IMG/VR virus record: IMGVR_UViG_3300039171_000012
Coordinates: 1-23,104 of that record
From: a virus
DNA length: 23,104 nt
Reading direction: 5' to 3' (one strand)
Shown: positions 9,080 to 14,410 of the stretch, piece by piece
How the letters are laid out: each line of letters opens with the position of its first letter
Position numbering within the stretch: position 1 is the stretch's first letter
Notes under the pieces: model-generated
The model's input: the letters and a program-made list of their open reading frames with translations, nothing else
Databases searched by the model: none
What the model was told of the DNA's origin: nothing
Translations under genes and position numbers: made by a program

Positions 9080-9099
9080 TAGGTTTTCTGCGTAATGGC

Positions 9100-9106
9100 T
9101 AAATAC
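9100..9106 (+). promoter_or_regulatory. T4-type late promoter box
   Basis: TAAATAC (context GGCTAAATACATAT) upstream of the 9163 gene. The 57-base leader that follows holds a hairpin and a strong ribosome binding site, and the gene has its own terminator, so this is probably a strong late single-gene unit. Confidence 0.65.
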
Positions 9107-9115
9107 ATATAACAA

Positions 9116-9132
9116 CTTCACTGAGCGTGAAG
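9116..9132 (+). other. Leader hairpin at the 5' end of the 9163 transcript
   Basis: CTTCAC (9116-9121) pairs with GTGAAG (9127-9132) around the loop TGAGC. A transcript started by the TAAATA box at 9100 would begin only a few bases before the stem. Such 5' stem-loops can stabilise phage mRNA; that role here is inference. Confidence 0.45.
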
Positions 9133-9162
9133 ATGTCCATTTTGAGACAAAGGAGAAATAAA

Positions 9163-9651
9163 ATGGCTACACAACCAAAAGTAAACCCGACTCTAGTGAA
9201 CGAAGCACGTCACTTTAACGGTAAATCAGTAACAGCAGTAAACGTTAACCTTGGCGTTAACGTAACGGCAGAGTTTGGTGCAAACGGTGCATTGCAAGCT
9301 GTTTACACTGTACTAGCTGAAAATGCTACCCCGATCATCATCGGTCAAGTAGTTGATCTAACAGCAGGCGACTTTGACGTATACTTTGAAGGCGACTTCC
9401 TAGAGTTAGACGACTACGGCACAAACGGCACTGATTCATTCATTGCTGATTTACAAGTTCGCATCCGCGCACTTGGTACAAACGTAGGTGTACGTGACGC
9501 AGTTACCGCAGCAGCAAGCGGCGAAAGCGAAAGCGCAGGTATTACCATGGCAAACGCAGCAGTAGTAGCAGTTGCTACTCTAGCATCAGGTGATCCGCTA
9601 GTAGACGGCACAGCTGGTCTAGTAGGCCCAGGTGGCGTTAAACTTGTTTAA
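9163..9651 (+). CDS. Putative abundant virion structural protein (162 aa)
   Basis: ATG at 9163 follows AAAGGAG at ideal spacing; an upstream in-frame start at 9127 has no such site and would cover the leader. The product is Ala/Val/Gly/Thr-rich and acidic with few charged clusters, resembling a compact beta-sandwich or assembly protein. It is expressed alone between a late promoter and a perfect terminator, an arrangement typical of highly expressed structural proteins. I do not recognise the family; a tube, decoration or other abundant virion protein is plausible. Confidence 0.7.
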   Translation: MATQPKVNPTLVNEARHFNGKSVTAVNVNLGVNVTAEFGANGALQAVYTVLAENATPIIIGQVVDLTAGDFDVYFEGDFLELDDYGTNGTDSFIADLQVRIRALGTNVGVRDAVTAAASGESESAGITMANAAVVAVATLASGDPLVDGTAGLVGPGGVKLV

Positions 9652-9671
9652 TAGCTAGTTAAAGCAACACC

Positions 9672-9703
9672 AAAAAGGTTCACATTCGTGTGAACCTTTT
9701 TTT
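9672..9703 (+). terminator. Strong intrinsic terminator
   Basis: A perfect 13-base-pair stem (AAAAAGGTTCACA / TGTGAACCTTTTT) closes on the very stable loop TTCG and is followed by further T residues. It lies 20 bases after the stop codon of the 9163 gene and is the only clear factor-independent terminator in the window. Confidence 0.92.
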
Positions 9704-9712
9704 ATGGCTGAG

Positions 9713-9719
9713 TAAATAC
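9713..9719 (+). promoter_or_regulatory. Possible late promoter box just after the terminator
   Basis: TAAATAC ends four bases before ATG 9723. A transcript from it would have almost no leader, so either this mRNA is leaderless, the start is further downstream, or the box is chance. Its position right after the terminator supports a promoter. Confidence 0.4.
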
Positions 9720-9722
9720 ACT

Positions 9723-10115
9723 ATGAAACGATACAAACTGCATACACTGATAGACATAACAGAGACTAATGCCAGGCGCGGCGAAGATCCTAGAGCATAT
9801 AAGCAACAACAGAACTGGATGGCATTGATACAGACTCTAGGATTACGATGTAACCCTATAGTTACCCATACCGAGTGCAAAAATGCCAGTGTTGCTAATC
9901 TAGGTTTTGGCACTGCATACACTAGTAGTCAACAAGTATGGACTGTATATTTTGATTTCGAACACGAGGACGATAACGATCTAACGTTTCTAGTTAGTGA
10001 CTTTGACCTAGTACCTGTAGCCGCAGGACTTGACGAAACAATAGCGCTAGAAACTGACATTTTCCGGACCGAGTCTAAGAAGTATTGCAACATTGTTTTC
10101 TCTACGGATCGATAA
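9723..10115 (+). CDS. Conserved phage hypothetical protein (130 aa)
   Basis: I choose ATG 9723; an open frame reaches back to a GTG at 9690, but that codon lies inside the terminator stem. The N-terminal 45 residues (MKRYKLHTLIDITETNAR, then a QQQNW segment) look familiar from cyanophage and other marine T4-like genomes, where the protein is conserved but unassigned. The C-terminal half is acidic and beta-rich (FDFEHEDDNDLTF). No ribosome binding site of normal strength is visible before the start. Function unknown. Confidence 0.65.
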   Translation: MKRYKLHTLIDITETNARRGEDPRAYKQQQNWMALIQTLGLRCNPIVTHTECKNASVANLGFGTAYTSSQQVWTVYFDFEHEDDNDLTFLVSDFDLVPVAAGLDETIALETDIFRTESKKYCNIVFSTDR

Positions 10116-10119
10116 ATAC
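10113..10119 (+). promoter_or_regulatory. T4-type late promoter box
   Basis: TAAATAC (context GATAAATACTCG) overlaps the end of the previous gene and lies 28 bases before the GTG start at 10148, with GAGGAGG between. It probably drives the chain of small genes from 10148 to 11956. Confidence 0.6.
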
Positions 10120-10147
10120 TCGTATACACAACTGAGGAGGTCCATTT

Positions 10148-10381
10148 GTGGAGCCTACACCATTAGAGAAAACTAACCTAGAAGCGCATGTTGATCTTTG
10201 TCAGCAACGCTACTTAAATTTAGAAGCAAGACTTACTAAGATAGAGAACAAAGTAAACCAAGTACACAATGACATCGTCGAAGGTAATAAATCAATGACC
10301 AAGGTATTAGTGGGTACTGCTGGTACTGTTGTTGCAGGACTACTGTCTACAATTGTTGTAATTTTAATCGCGTTCGTGTAA
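10148..10381 (+). CDS. Small coiled-coil plus C-terminal TM protein, holin/XhlA-like
   Basis: A GTG start with a very strong ribosome binding site (GAGGAGG, seven bases away). The 77 residues comprise an N-terminal heptad-like helix (about 10-50: LEARLTKIENKVNQVHNDI) and one C-terminal hydrophobic segment (about 53-77) ending at the membrane face. This is the layout of XhlA-type holin accessory proteins, which act in the inner membrane during lysis. Sequence identity to that family cannot be tested here and no endolysin is adjacent, so the lysis role is inference; another small membrane protein is possible. Confidence 0.6.
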   Translation: MEPTPLEKTNLEAHVDLCQQRYLNLEARLTKIENKVNQVHNDIVEGNKSMTKVLVGTAGTVVAGLLSTIVVILIAFV

Positions 10382-10388
10382 GGACATT

Positions 10389-10682
10389 ATGTTACTAAGA
10401 GAGCTAACACAAGGTATCGAAATAGGCGAAGGTCAGACCTGGGCTAGATCAGGAAAGAAAATTGTACGCAAGTACCGTTGCTCAACGGGCTCTCGCAAGA
10501 ACCGAATAGTGGCTAACATAGCACAGTGTTATGCTGCACCCGATCCCAAAAAACGAGCGCAAATGAAACGAACAAAGGCAAGGCTAGGTGCAAAAATGAC
10601 GAGAAAATCTAAGAAGACAAAACGTGTAAACCCAGCAAGCCGTCGCGTACAGCGTATGAACAAAGCAGCAAAAGGAAGGTAA
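10389..10682 (+). CDS. Very basic protein, protamine-like, paralog 1
   Basis: A 97-residue protein with AAGGA before its ATG. After a non-basic N-terminus (MLLRELTQG, then I12-G-E14|G15, a fit to the prohead protease rule) comes a Lys/Arg-rich body. A conserved block VRKYRC-(x)-GSRK and a second Cys about 17 residues later occur also in the next gene. The C-terminal half is almost entirely basic (MKRTKARLGAKM and beyond). I infer DNA binding or condensation in the head; the two cysteines could bind metal or form a disulfide. I recall similar unassigned proteins in marine T4-like phages. Confidence 0.65.
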   Translation: MLLRELTQGIEIGEGQTWARSGKKIVRKYRCSTGSRKNRIVANIAQCYAAPDPKKRAQMKRTKARLGAKMTRKSKKTKRVNPASRRVQRMNKAAKGR

Positions 10683-10683
10683 C

Positions 10684-10995
10684 ATGCTGATAAGAGAGAT
10701 ACTCGAAGGAGCAATTCCTGTAGCTGGTAGGTCTGGGAATAAGGTAGTACGTAAATACCGCTGCACGTCAGGTAGTCGTAAAGGCAGAGTAGTTGCTAAG
10801 CCAAGTACGTGCAATGCGCCGCGAAACGTTGGCAAAAGTGTTACACTAAAAAAGAACAAGCGAAAAGCCGGCTCAAGTATGCAGGTTAAGATTAATCGCA
10901 CAAAGCGAGCAAAGCCAAGTTCAGTACGGCTAAAAAGCATAAACGTTGGTAGACGTCATAAAGAGCGTAGGCCAGGCAAAGGAAAACGTATATGA
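10684..10995 (+). CDS. Very basic protein, protamine-like, paralog 2
   Basis: A tandem paralog of the preceding gene, one base after its stop, 103 residues. Shared features are the MLIREI start, KVVRKYRC, GSRK and the second Cys, then a basic tail ending in GKGKRI. I6-L-E8|G9 fits the T4-type prohead protease rule closely. The two copies differ strongly after residue 50, so the duplication is old or selection on the tail is only for charge. Likely packaged with DNA, by inference. Its stop codon overlaps the next ATG (ATGA). Confidence 0.65.
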   Translation: MLIREILEGAIPVAGRSGNKVVRKYRCTSGSRKGRVVAKPSTCNAPRNVGKSVTLKKNKRKAGSSMQVKINRTKRAKPSSVRLKSINVGRRHKERRPGKGKRI

Positions 10996-11366
10996 AAATT
11001 AACGAAATAGTGCCCGACTTAGCCAATAATCCTAAAAATCAGCAAAGTCAAAGTAGCCAGCCTAGTAAGCACAGGACTAGCCAAAGCACACAAGGCACAC
11101 AAGGCACACAAGGCCCTGGGGCATCTACCAACGATCGCAGTGCAGAGCACAATAAAGATAGACAAATTAAACAAGGCGGAACAGTTAAACTAAGAACCGC
11201 TGATGGCTCTGAACAAGAGTTTAAGATTACGCGAGACATGGGCAACGAAGTAGAAATTGAAAATCCAGAAGGCCGAAGCAATCCTAATGAGCCAAATAAA
11301 TTAGTATACGATAAGAAACAACTTAGACGTGGAATGTCATCAAACAATGAAAATAACCGAACTTAG
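10992..11366 (+). CDS. Hypothetical protein with Ser/Gln-rich linker (124 aa)
   Basis: Starts by an ATGA overlap with the second basic protein. It begins MKINEI, part of the regional N-terminal signature. Residues 15-45 are a low-complexity Ser/Gln/Thr/Gly stretch containing three GTQ-type repeats from a 9-base DNA repeat (11088-11114). Residues 55-110 look like a small folded domain (TVKLRTADGSEQEFKI, then EVEIENPEG), perhaps SH3-like. No family recognised. A tether-plus-domain layout is consistent with a structural accessory protein. Confidence 0.6.
   Translation: MKINEIVPDLANNPKNQQSQSSQPSKHRTSQSTQGTQGTQGPGASTNDRSAEHNKDRQIKQGGTVKLRTADGSEQEFKITRDMGNEVEIENPEGRSNPNEPNKLVYDKKQLRRGMSSNNENNRT
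11088..11114 (+). repeat. Three perfect 9-base tandem repeats
   Basis: ACACAAGGC occurs three times in frame, coding Thr-Gln-Gly each time, within the Ser/Gln-rich linker of the 10992 gene. Such a tract can change length by slippage without breaking the frame. Confidence 0.85.
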
Positions 11367-11559
11367 TCAAGACATAACAATTGCGCTGTCTAACGAAGAG
11401 GCAGAGTTGCTCGAGCGGATAGATACAGCGCAGCCGCTATCTTCCTTTTCAGAAAGAGATCGTGTTGTTATTAGAGGACTAGTACGCAAAAGCTGTTTAA
11501 GCAAAGCAGTAGTCAACACAACTGTTATGGTGGTTAAAAATGAGACTAGAAGCACTTAG
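11347..11559 (+). CDS. Small hypothetical protein with MKITEL N-terminus (70 aa)
   Basis: ATG at 11347 gives MKITEL, matching the regional N-terminal signature; the in-frame GTG at 11329 would add six residues unlike it. The gene overlaps the previous one by 20 bases and the next by 20 bases. The product has an acidic helical first half and a Val/Lys-rich second half. No domain recognised. The start resembles, at the DNA level, those of the genes at 7872 and 10992. Confidence 0.55.
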   Translation: MKITELSQDITIALSNEEAELLERIDTAQPLSSFSERDRVVIRGLVRKSCLSKAVVNTTVMVVKNETRST

Positions 11560-11956
11560 CATCCTAGAAGAAGTAATAGACAGTGGACTTGAAGACGTTA
11601 CATTGCCGTATGTGTCCGGTAACAGTATTCGTATTAAACATATGGTAGTTCGGAACAGTAAGGTTGGGTGGCTAGTGTATAACAGCAAAACTCACACTCA
11701 AGTATCTAAGTTGTTTTGTAAAAGCAGTGCCATTGCGCTTGCTAAAAGTTACGCCGAAGGCAAGAATAAACGACTAATAATTGAAGAGCTAGATAGAGTA
11801 ATCGAAAAAAATCATAAAGATTGCACCTTTTATAAGAATACTCTTAATAATTGTAAAGACAGCGTTAAACGCGAAGCAACCTATAATAGGTACGAAGTAA
11901 GTTTATTAAAGACACAGTCTGCTAAGAAGTCTTTAGACCGATTTATATTTTGGTAA
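11540..11956 (+). CDS. Hypothetical protein, coiled-coil C-terminal half (138 aa)
   Basis: Overlaps the preceding gene by 20 bases, with GGTGG upstream of the ATG. The N-terminus MRLEALSILEEV holds I8-L-E10, a looser fit to the prohead protease rule. A middle segment (about 35-60) with WLVYNSK and KSSAIALAKSYAEGK resembles a small alpha/beta unit. Residues 75-138 are charged helix, likely coiled coil, ending in FIFW. I recall similar unassigned proteins in T4-like phages. Function unknown. Confidence 0.6.
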   Translation: MRLEALSILEEVIDSGLEDVTLPYVSGNSIRIKHMVVRNSKVGWLVYNSKTHTQVSKLFCKSSAIALAKSYAEGKNKRLIIEELDRVIEKNHKDCTFYKNTLNNCKDSVKREATYNRYEVSLLKTQSAKKSLDRFIFW

Positions 11957-11961
11957 CTGGA

Positions 11962-11968
11962 TAAATAG
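11962..11968 (+). promoter_or_regulatory. T4-type late promoter box
   Basis: TAAATAG (context GGATAAATAGTT) in the gap before the 11998 gene, 29 bases from its ATG. The seventh base differs from the commoner TAAATAC form. Confidence 0.5.
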
Positions 11969-11997
11969 TTACAATAACCACTAGGAATAGTTAACCC

Positions 11998-12726
11998 ATG
12001 AACATTAGAGACATATCAAAACCAGTAACTGCTAAGGCATTAAACGAGAGCCTTGCAAGACGGTTCGGCCAGCGAATTAACCTCGAAGCCTTTACCCTTG
12101 ACAGGCTGCAAGATTCACGTAATAACTTGCGCACTAAGATGAGCCAAGTAGAAACCACTGAAAGTTTTAACAGCGTCCAGAAAGAGACTTATCAAAAGAC
12201 TAAACTCTTCCTCGACGTGCTAAACGCTGAGATTGCCGAGCGCGAACAGATTGTAGGCTCAAAGCTAAAAGAAGGTGCAGAAGATAAAGCAGAGCTTACT
12301 ATGGCAGCCAAGGACATGGTTGACCGTGTCACCGGTTGGATGGAAGACACTGCCGAAATGGAAACTGAAAGTATGTTAGCACTGGCCGACAGCATCAGAG
12401 ACGAAATGGGATCAGAAGAGTCAGAGCAGTTCACTAATACTGTGCGACCTGCGCTAGAAGCGTTGTACCAAGTAATGGCACAAACTCGCGAAACGCTCAT
12501 TCAAGGTGTTAGTATGATCACAGGCGATGGCGGATTTAAACAGCCAATGGGCGACGATCCGATGGACGACGATCCGATGGACAGCGATCCGATGGACGAC
12601 GATCCGATGGACAGCGATCCGATGGACGACGAGTTCGGAGCAGACGCTTCGGCAGCAGGCGGGGAATTAGAAGGCGGTCGCGAAAAGCGAGAATCAGTAC
12701 AACGCCCTCGTTCAAAAAAAAAGTAA
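11998..12726 (+). CDS. Acidic head/scaffold-like protein with DPMD repeats
   Basis: A 242-residue protein starting MNIRDI with L15-N-E17|S18 as a possible processing site. Residues 15-100 are helical and polar; residues 100-175 hold a second helical domain (MVDRVTGWMEDTAEM, then DSIRDEMG). Residues 187-211 are five DPMDD/DPMDS repeats, and the tail turns basic (REKRESVQRPRSKKK). The acidic helical nature and signature suggest a core or scaffold-like internal protein, as in related marine T4-like phages, which is inference. The stop follows an A9 run, and the -1 frame continues openly into the next ORF, so a longer fused product is likely. Confidence 0.65.
   Translation: MNIRDISKPVTAKALNESLARRFGQRINLEAFTLDRLQDSRNNLRTKMSQVETTESFNSVQKETYQKTKLFLDVLNAEIAEREQIVGSKLKEGAEDKAELTMAAKDMVDRVTGWMEDTAEMETESMLALADSIRDEMGSEESEQFTNTVRPALEALYQVMAQTRETLIQGVSMITGDGGFKQPMGDDPMDDDPMDSDPMDDDPMDSDPMDDEFGADASAAGGELEGGREKRESVQRPRSKKK
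12556..12630 (+). repeat. Five 15-base tandem repeats coding DPMDD/DPMDS
   Basis: GATCCGATGGACGAC and GATCCGATGGACAGC alternate as five exact 15-base units, making a 30-base higher-order repeat. They encode an acidic linker in the 11998 protein. The two-base difference between alternate units is kept perfectly, pointing to recent expansion by 30-base steps. Confidence 0.92.
12714..12722 (+). other. A9 run, candidate -1 frameshift site
   Basis: Nine consecutive A residues end one base before the TAA of the 11998 gene. In the -1 frame there is no stop across this junction, and reading continues as KVSEGTDETATL directly into the 12756 ORF. That ORF has no good start of its own. The run could be a programmed slippage site or a homopolymer sequencing error; both predict one fused protein. 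Confidence 0.6.
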
Positions 12727-12755
12727 GTGAAGGAACAGACGAAACTGCAACTCTA

Positions 12756-13034
12756 GTGCAAGTACTAAAGACTGTCCCAAAAGGCACTAAGCTTTCTTGG
12801 GACAAGTTAAACAAGTATATGGCTAAAGCAGGTGTTCCTCAATTTAACTTTGAGTCTTTCAAAGTAGTGTATGACAACACTCCCCAGTTACAAGAGCTTG
12901 TTAAGTTCGGGCCAAACGGGGTAAAAATATATAGTGACAACACGGACAAACTGCCAAACTCAAAGCCAGGTGGCGGCGAAGACAGAGTTGCAGCAATGGC
13001 CAGCAGAGCAACCAGCAAAGATAGACAATTCTAA
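12756..13034 (+). CDS. C-terminal extension or small protein in the -1 frame (92 aa)
   Basis: The ORF reads from GTG 12756 but is open far upstream, and the nearest ribosome-binding-like AAGGA (near 12731) is about 20 bases away, too far for that GTG. The product has a small domain (KLSWDKLNKYMAKAG, then FESFKVVYDN and LVKFGPNGVKIY) and a Pro/Gly-rich tail. The best reading is that it is the C-terminal part of the 11998 protein made by -1 slippage at the A9 run, or a gene split by a sequencing error. Independent translation from a weak start remains possible. Confidence 0.55.
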   Translation: MQVLKTVPKGTKLSWDKLNKYMAKAGVPQFNFESFKVVYDNTPQLQELVKFGPNGVKIYSDNTDKLPNSKPGGGEDRVAAMASRATSKDRQF

Positions 13035-13042
13035 AATAAACA

Positions 13043-13071
13043 TTGACCTCCTGTAAATTATATGCTATAGT
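13043..13071 (+). promoter_or_regulatory. sigma70-type promoter for nfu
   Basis: TTGACC (13043-13048), 17 bases, TATAGT (13066-13071). Transcription would start near 13078, giving a leader of about 17 bases before ATG 13095. A TATAAT at 13075-13080 is too far from the -35 and would start inside the ribosome binding site, so it is less likely the -10. Confidence 0.7.
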
Positions 13072-13090
13072 GTATATAATCTACAGGAGG
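13047..13090 (+). promoter_or_regulatory. Inverted repeat sequestering the nfu ribosome binding site
   Basis: The arm 13047-13063 pairs with 13074-13090, 16 of 17 positions, with a single A-C mismatch at 13056/13081. The outer nine bases (CCTCCTGTA / TACAGGAGG) are perfect and bury AGGAGG, the nfu ribosome binding site. The -10 hexamer TATAGT forms the loop. Transcripts entering from upstream would fold and hide the site; those started at the internal promoter lack the left arm. A DNA operator is the alternative. Confidence 0.7.
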
Positions 13091-13094
13091 CCAA

Positions 13095-13409
13095 ATGCCT
13101 AACAGAACACAGCAAGAAATAGAAACTAGCATAAAAGAAACCATGGACACGTTTGTTGCTCCAGCGGTAGCTCAGCACGGCGGCAATGTGCGGTTTGTAA
13201 GCTACAGCGACGGCAACGTGGTTCTAGAAATGAGCGGAGCATGTAGCGGCTGTGCCGGATCAGCAGCAACTCTACAGTTCGGCATCCAAAGCATCCTAAC
13301 TGAAATGGTTCCCGAAGTTAGTACCATACAAGGATTCGATGATCCTAACTCAACTGTAGATCCTTACTTTACTGACTTCGACGACGATGCTCAGTGGGGC
13401 TTCGAATGA
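13095..13409 (+). CDS. NifU C-terminal-domain (Nfu-type) Fe-S carrier protein
   Basis: A 104-residue protein with AGGAGG five bases before ATG. The NifU C-terminal domain is visible: an N-terminal helix with a P-x-(V/L)-x-x-HGG element (H28-G-G30), then a strand region and the cluster-binding pair C50-S-G-C53 followed by small residues (AGSAATLQFGIQ). Family members carry 4Fe-4S clusters to target enzymes in the cytoplasm. It lacks the A-type N-terminal domain of bacterial NfuA and has an acidic tail (DFDDDAQW). Its stop overlaps the next gene by ATGA. It is a likely host-derived metabolic gene; the target is unknown. Confidence 0.85.
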   Translation: MPNRTQQEIETSIKETMDTFVAPAVAQHGGNVRFVSYSDGNVVLEMSGACSGCAGSAATLQFGIQSILTEMVPEVSTIQGFDDPNSTVDPYFTDFDDDAQWGFE

Positions 13410-14089
13410 GTTTAGTAATCACCAAATACAACTACACAAAACTAAGCCGCACCGAGTTTAATGGCGCGAGACGTTATCTTACTCCTGACGGCAGTGCTGT
13501 TGCTAGTGTAACTACTATCCTAAGTGAGACATCAGACAAAAGTCATCTGATTGCTTGGCGTAACAGGGTAGGACACGCCAAAGCCAAAGAGATTACTACA
13601 GAGGCAGCTGGAGTAGGCACCCGCATGCACAAGTATCTCGAAGACTACATCGTAACAGGCGAGTGGCCCACACCAGGCAGCAACCCTTATGCAATTAAAG
13701 CACACGCAATGGCAACTGTTATTAGAGACCAAGCACTAGTTGATATGGATGAAATCTGGGGCACAGAGGTTAGCTTGTACGTACCTAAGATATACGCAGG
13801 CACTACTGACCTAGTAGGAAAGTACAAACGCAAGCCGTCTATTTGCGACTTTAAACAAACCAATAAGCCCAAGAAGCTAGAGTGGGTCTATGACTACTTT
13901 CTACAAATGGTAGCTTATGCTGACGCTCACAATGCGGTACACGGCACCAATATACGCGAAGGCCATGTGTTTATGTGTTCGAGAGATTTGGAGTATCAGC
14001 AGTTTGACGTGTGGCCTAATGAGTTTGATGACTGGCGGCACGAGTGGTATGAAAGAGTGCATCAATTCTATTCAAAGACAGGAGGCTAA
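13406..14089 (+). CDS. PD-(D/E)XK exonuclease, RecB/Cas4/MGME1-like
   Basis: ATG 13406 overlaps the nfu stop (ATGA); a GTG at 13394 is less likely. The 227 residues carry the RecB-type nuclease core in order: H75 (GTRMH), E121 (WGTEVSL), D135 (GTTDLVG), D148-F-K150 (ICDFK) and a Q167 helix (YFLQMVAYADA). Such enzymes cut single-stranded DNA ends in a metal-dependent way and act in recombination, repair or nucleotide scavenging. The protein lacks the cysteine set of Fe-S Cas4/AddB nucleases, so the neighbouring Nfu probably does not serve it. Similar small exonucleases are common in cyanophages. Confidence 0.85.
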   Translation: MSLVITKYNYTKLSRTEFNGARRYLTPDGSAVASVTTILSETSDKSHLIAWRNRVGHAKAKEITTEAAGVGTRMHKYLEDYIVTGEWPTPGSNPYAIKAHAMATVIRDQALVDMDEIWGTEVSLYVPKIYAGTTDLVGKYKRKPSICDFKQTNKPKKLEWVYDYFLQMVAYADAHNAVHGTNIREGHVFMCSRDLEYQQFDVWPNEFDDWRHEWYERVHQFYSKTGG

Positions 14090-14090
14090 T

Positions 14091-14381
14091 ATGAAACTTG
14101 AAACTAAGAAAAAGTACTATGCCAAACTCTACAAGTGGGCATATAAGAAGTATAGAGACACGCATCTTAGCATGTTTTACAACGACATTAAGTGTCCGGG
14201 TTGCAACGAGTGGATGAGCATATCTGGCATCAAACACAAACACTCGTCCGTGGAACCACAACCCGATTGGGGCAGCCACATACACTGCGGCCAGTGTAGC
14301 ACCGATACCTATTGGAATCTTTGTATGGCTCCGTTTGCAGTGCGATGCAATAGCAACGGCGTGCCGTTCCCGGATAAATAA
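14091..14381 (+). CDS. Small zinc-ribbon protein (96 aa)
   Basis: ATG at 14091 has AGGAGG six bases before it, at the end of the exonuclease gene; an open frame extends to 13917 but only overlaps that gene. Two Cys pairs, C-P-G-C and C-G-Q-C about 37 residues apart, form a zinc-ribbon-like site, with a basic N-terminal helix (KKKYYAKLYKWAYKKY). Such proteins bind nucleic acids or partner proteins. Operon position after nfu and exonuclease suggests a DNA-processing or regulatory role, by inference. The stop overlaps a late-promoter-like TAAATAA. Confidence 0.65.
   Translation: MKLETKKKYYAKLYKWAYKKYRDTHLSMFYNDIKCPGCNEWMSISGIKHKHSSVEPQPDWGSHIHCGQCSTDTYWNLCMAPFAVRCNSNGVPFPDK
14375..14381 (+). 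promoter_or_regulatory. T4-type late promoter box
   Basis: TAAATAA overlapping the stop codon of the zinc-ribbon gene and 29 bases ahead of the tail spike ATG at 14411. The structural nature of the downstream gene fits a late promoter. AGGAG follows as ribosome binding site. Confidence 0.55.
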
Positions 14382-14410
14382 TACTACAATAACACAGGAG
14401 TATTACCTAC

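Noticed and set aside
9070-9090. Short inverted repeat CAGAAAA / TTTTCTG after the 8210 gene
   Set aside because: The seven-pair AT-rich stem has no T tract and would be too weak for a terminator.
7241-10758. TAAATA boxes inside genes, for example 7241 and 10752
   Set aside because: They lie within coding sequence not close to a gene start. Around eleven such hexamers are expected by chance in the window, so I list only those near gene boundaries.
12556-12630. Possible CRISPR array
   Set aside because: The 15-base units are directly adjacent without spacers and are in frame as a peptide repeat.
13394-13405. GTG 13394 as exonuclease start
   Set aside because: The ATG at 13406 overlaps the nfu stop as ATGA, the common arrangement here, and gives a natural N-terminus.
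13406-14089. Exonuclease as an Fe-S cluster nuclease (Cas4/AddB type) served by Nfu
   Set aside because: The cysteines needed for the cluster are not present at the expected places; only isolated Cys residues are seen.
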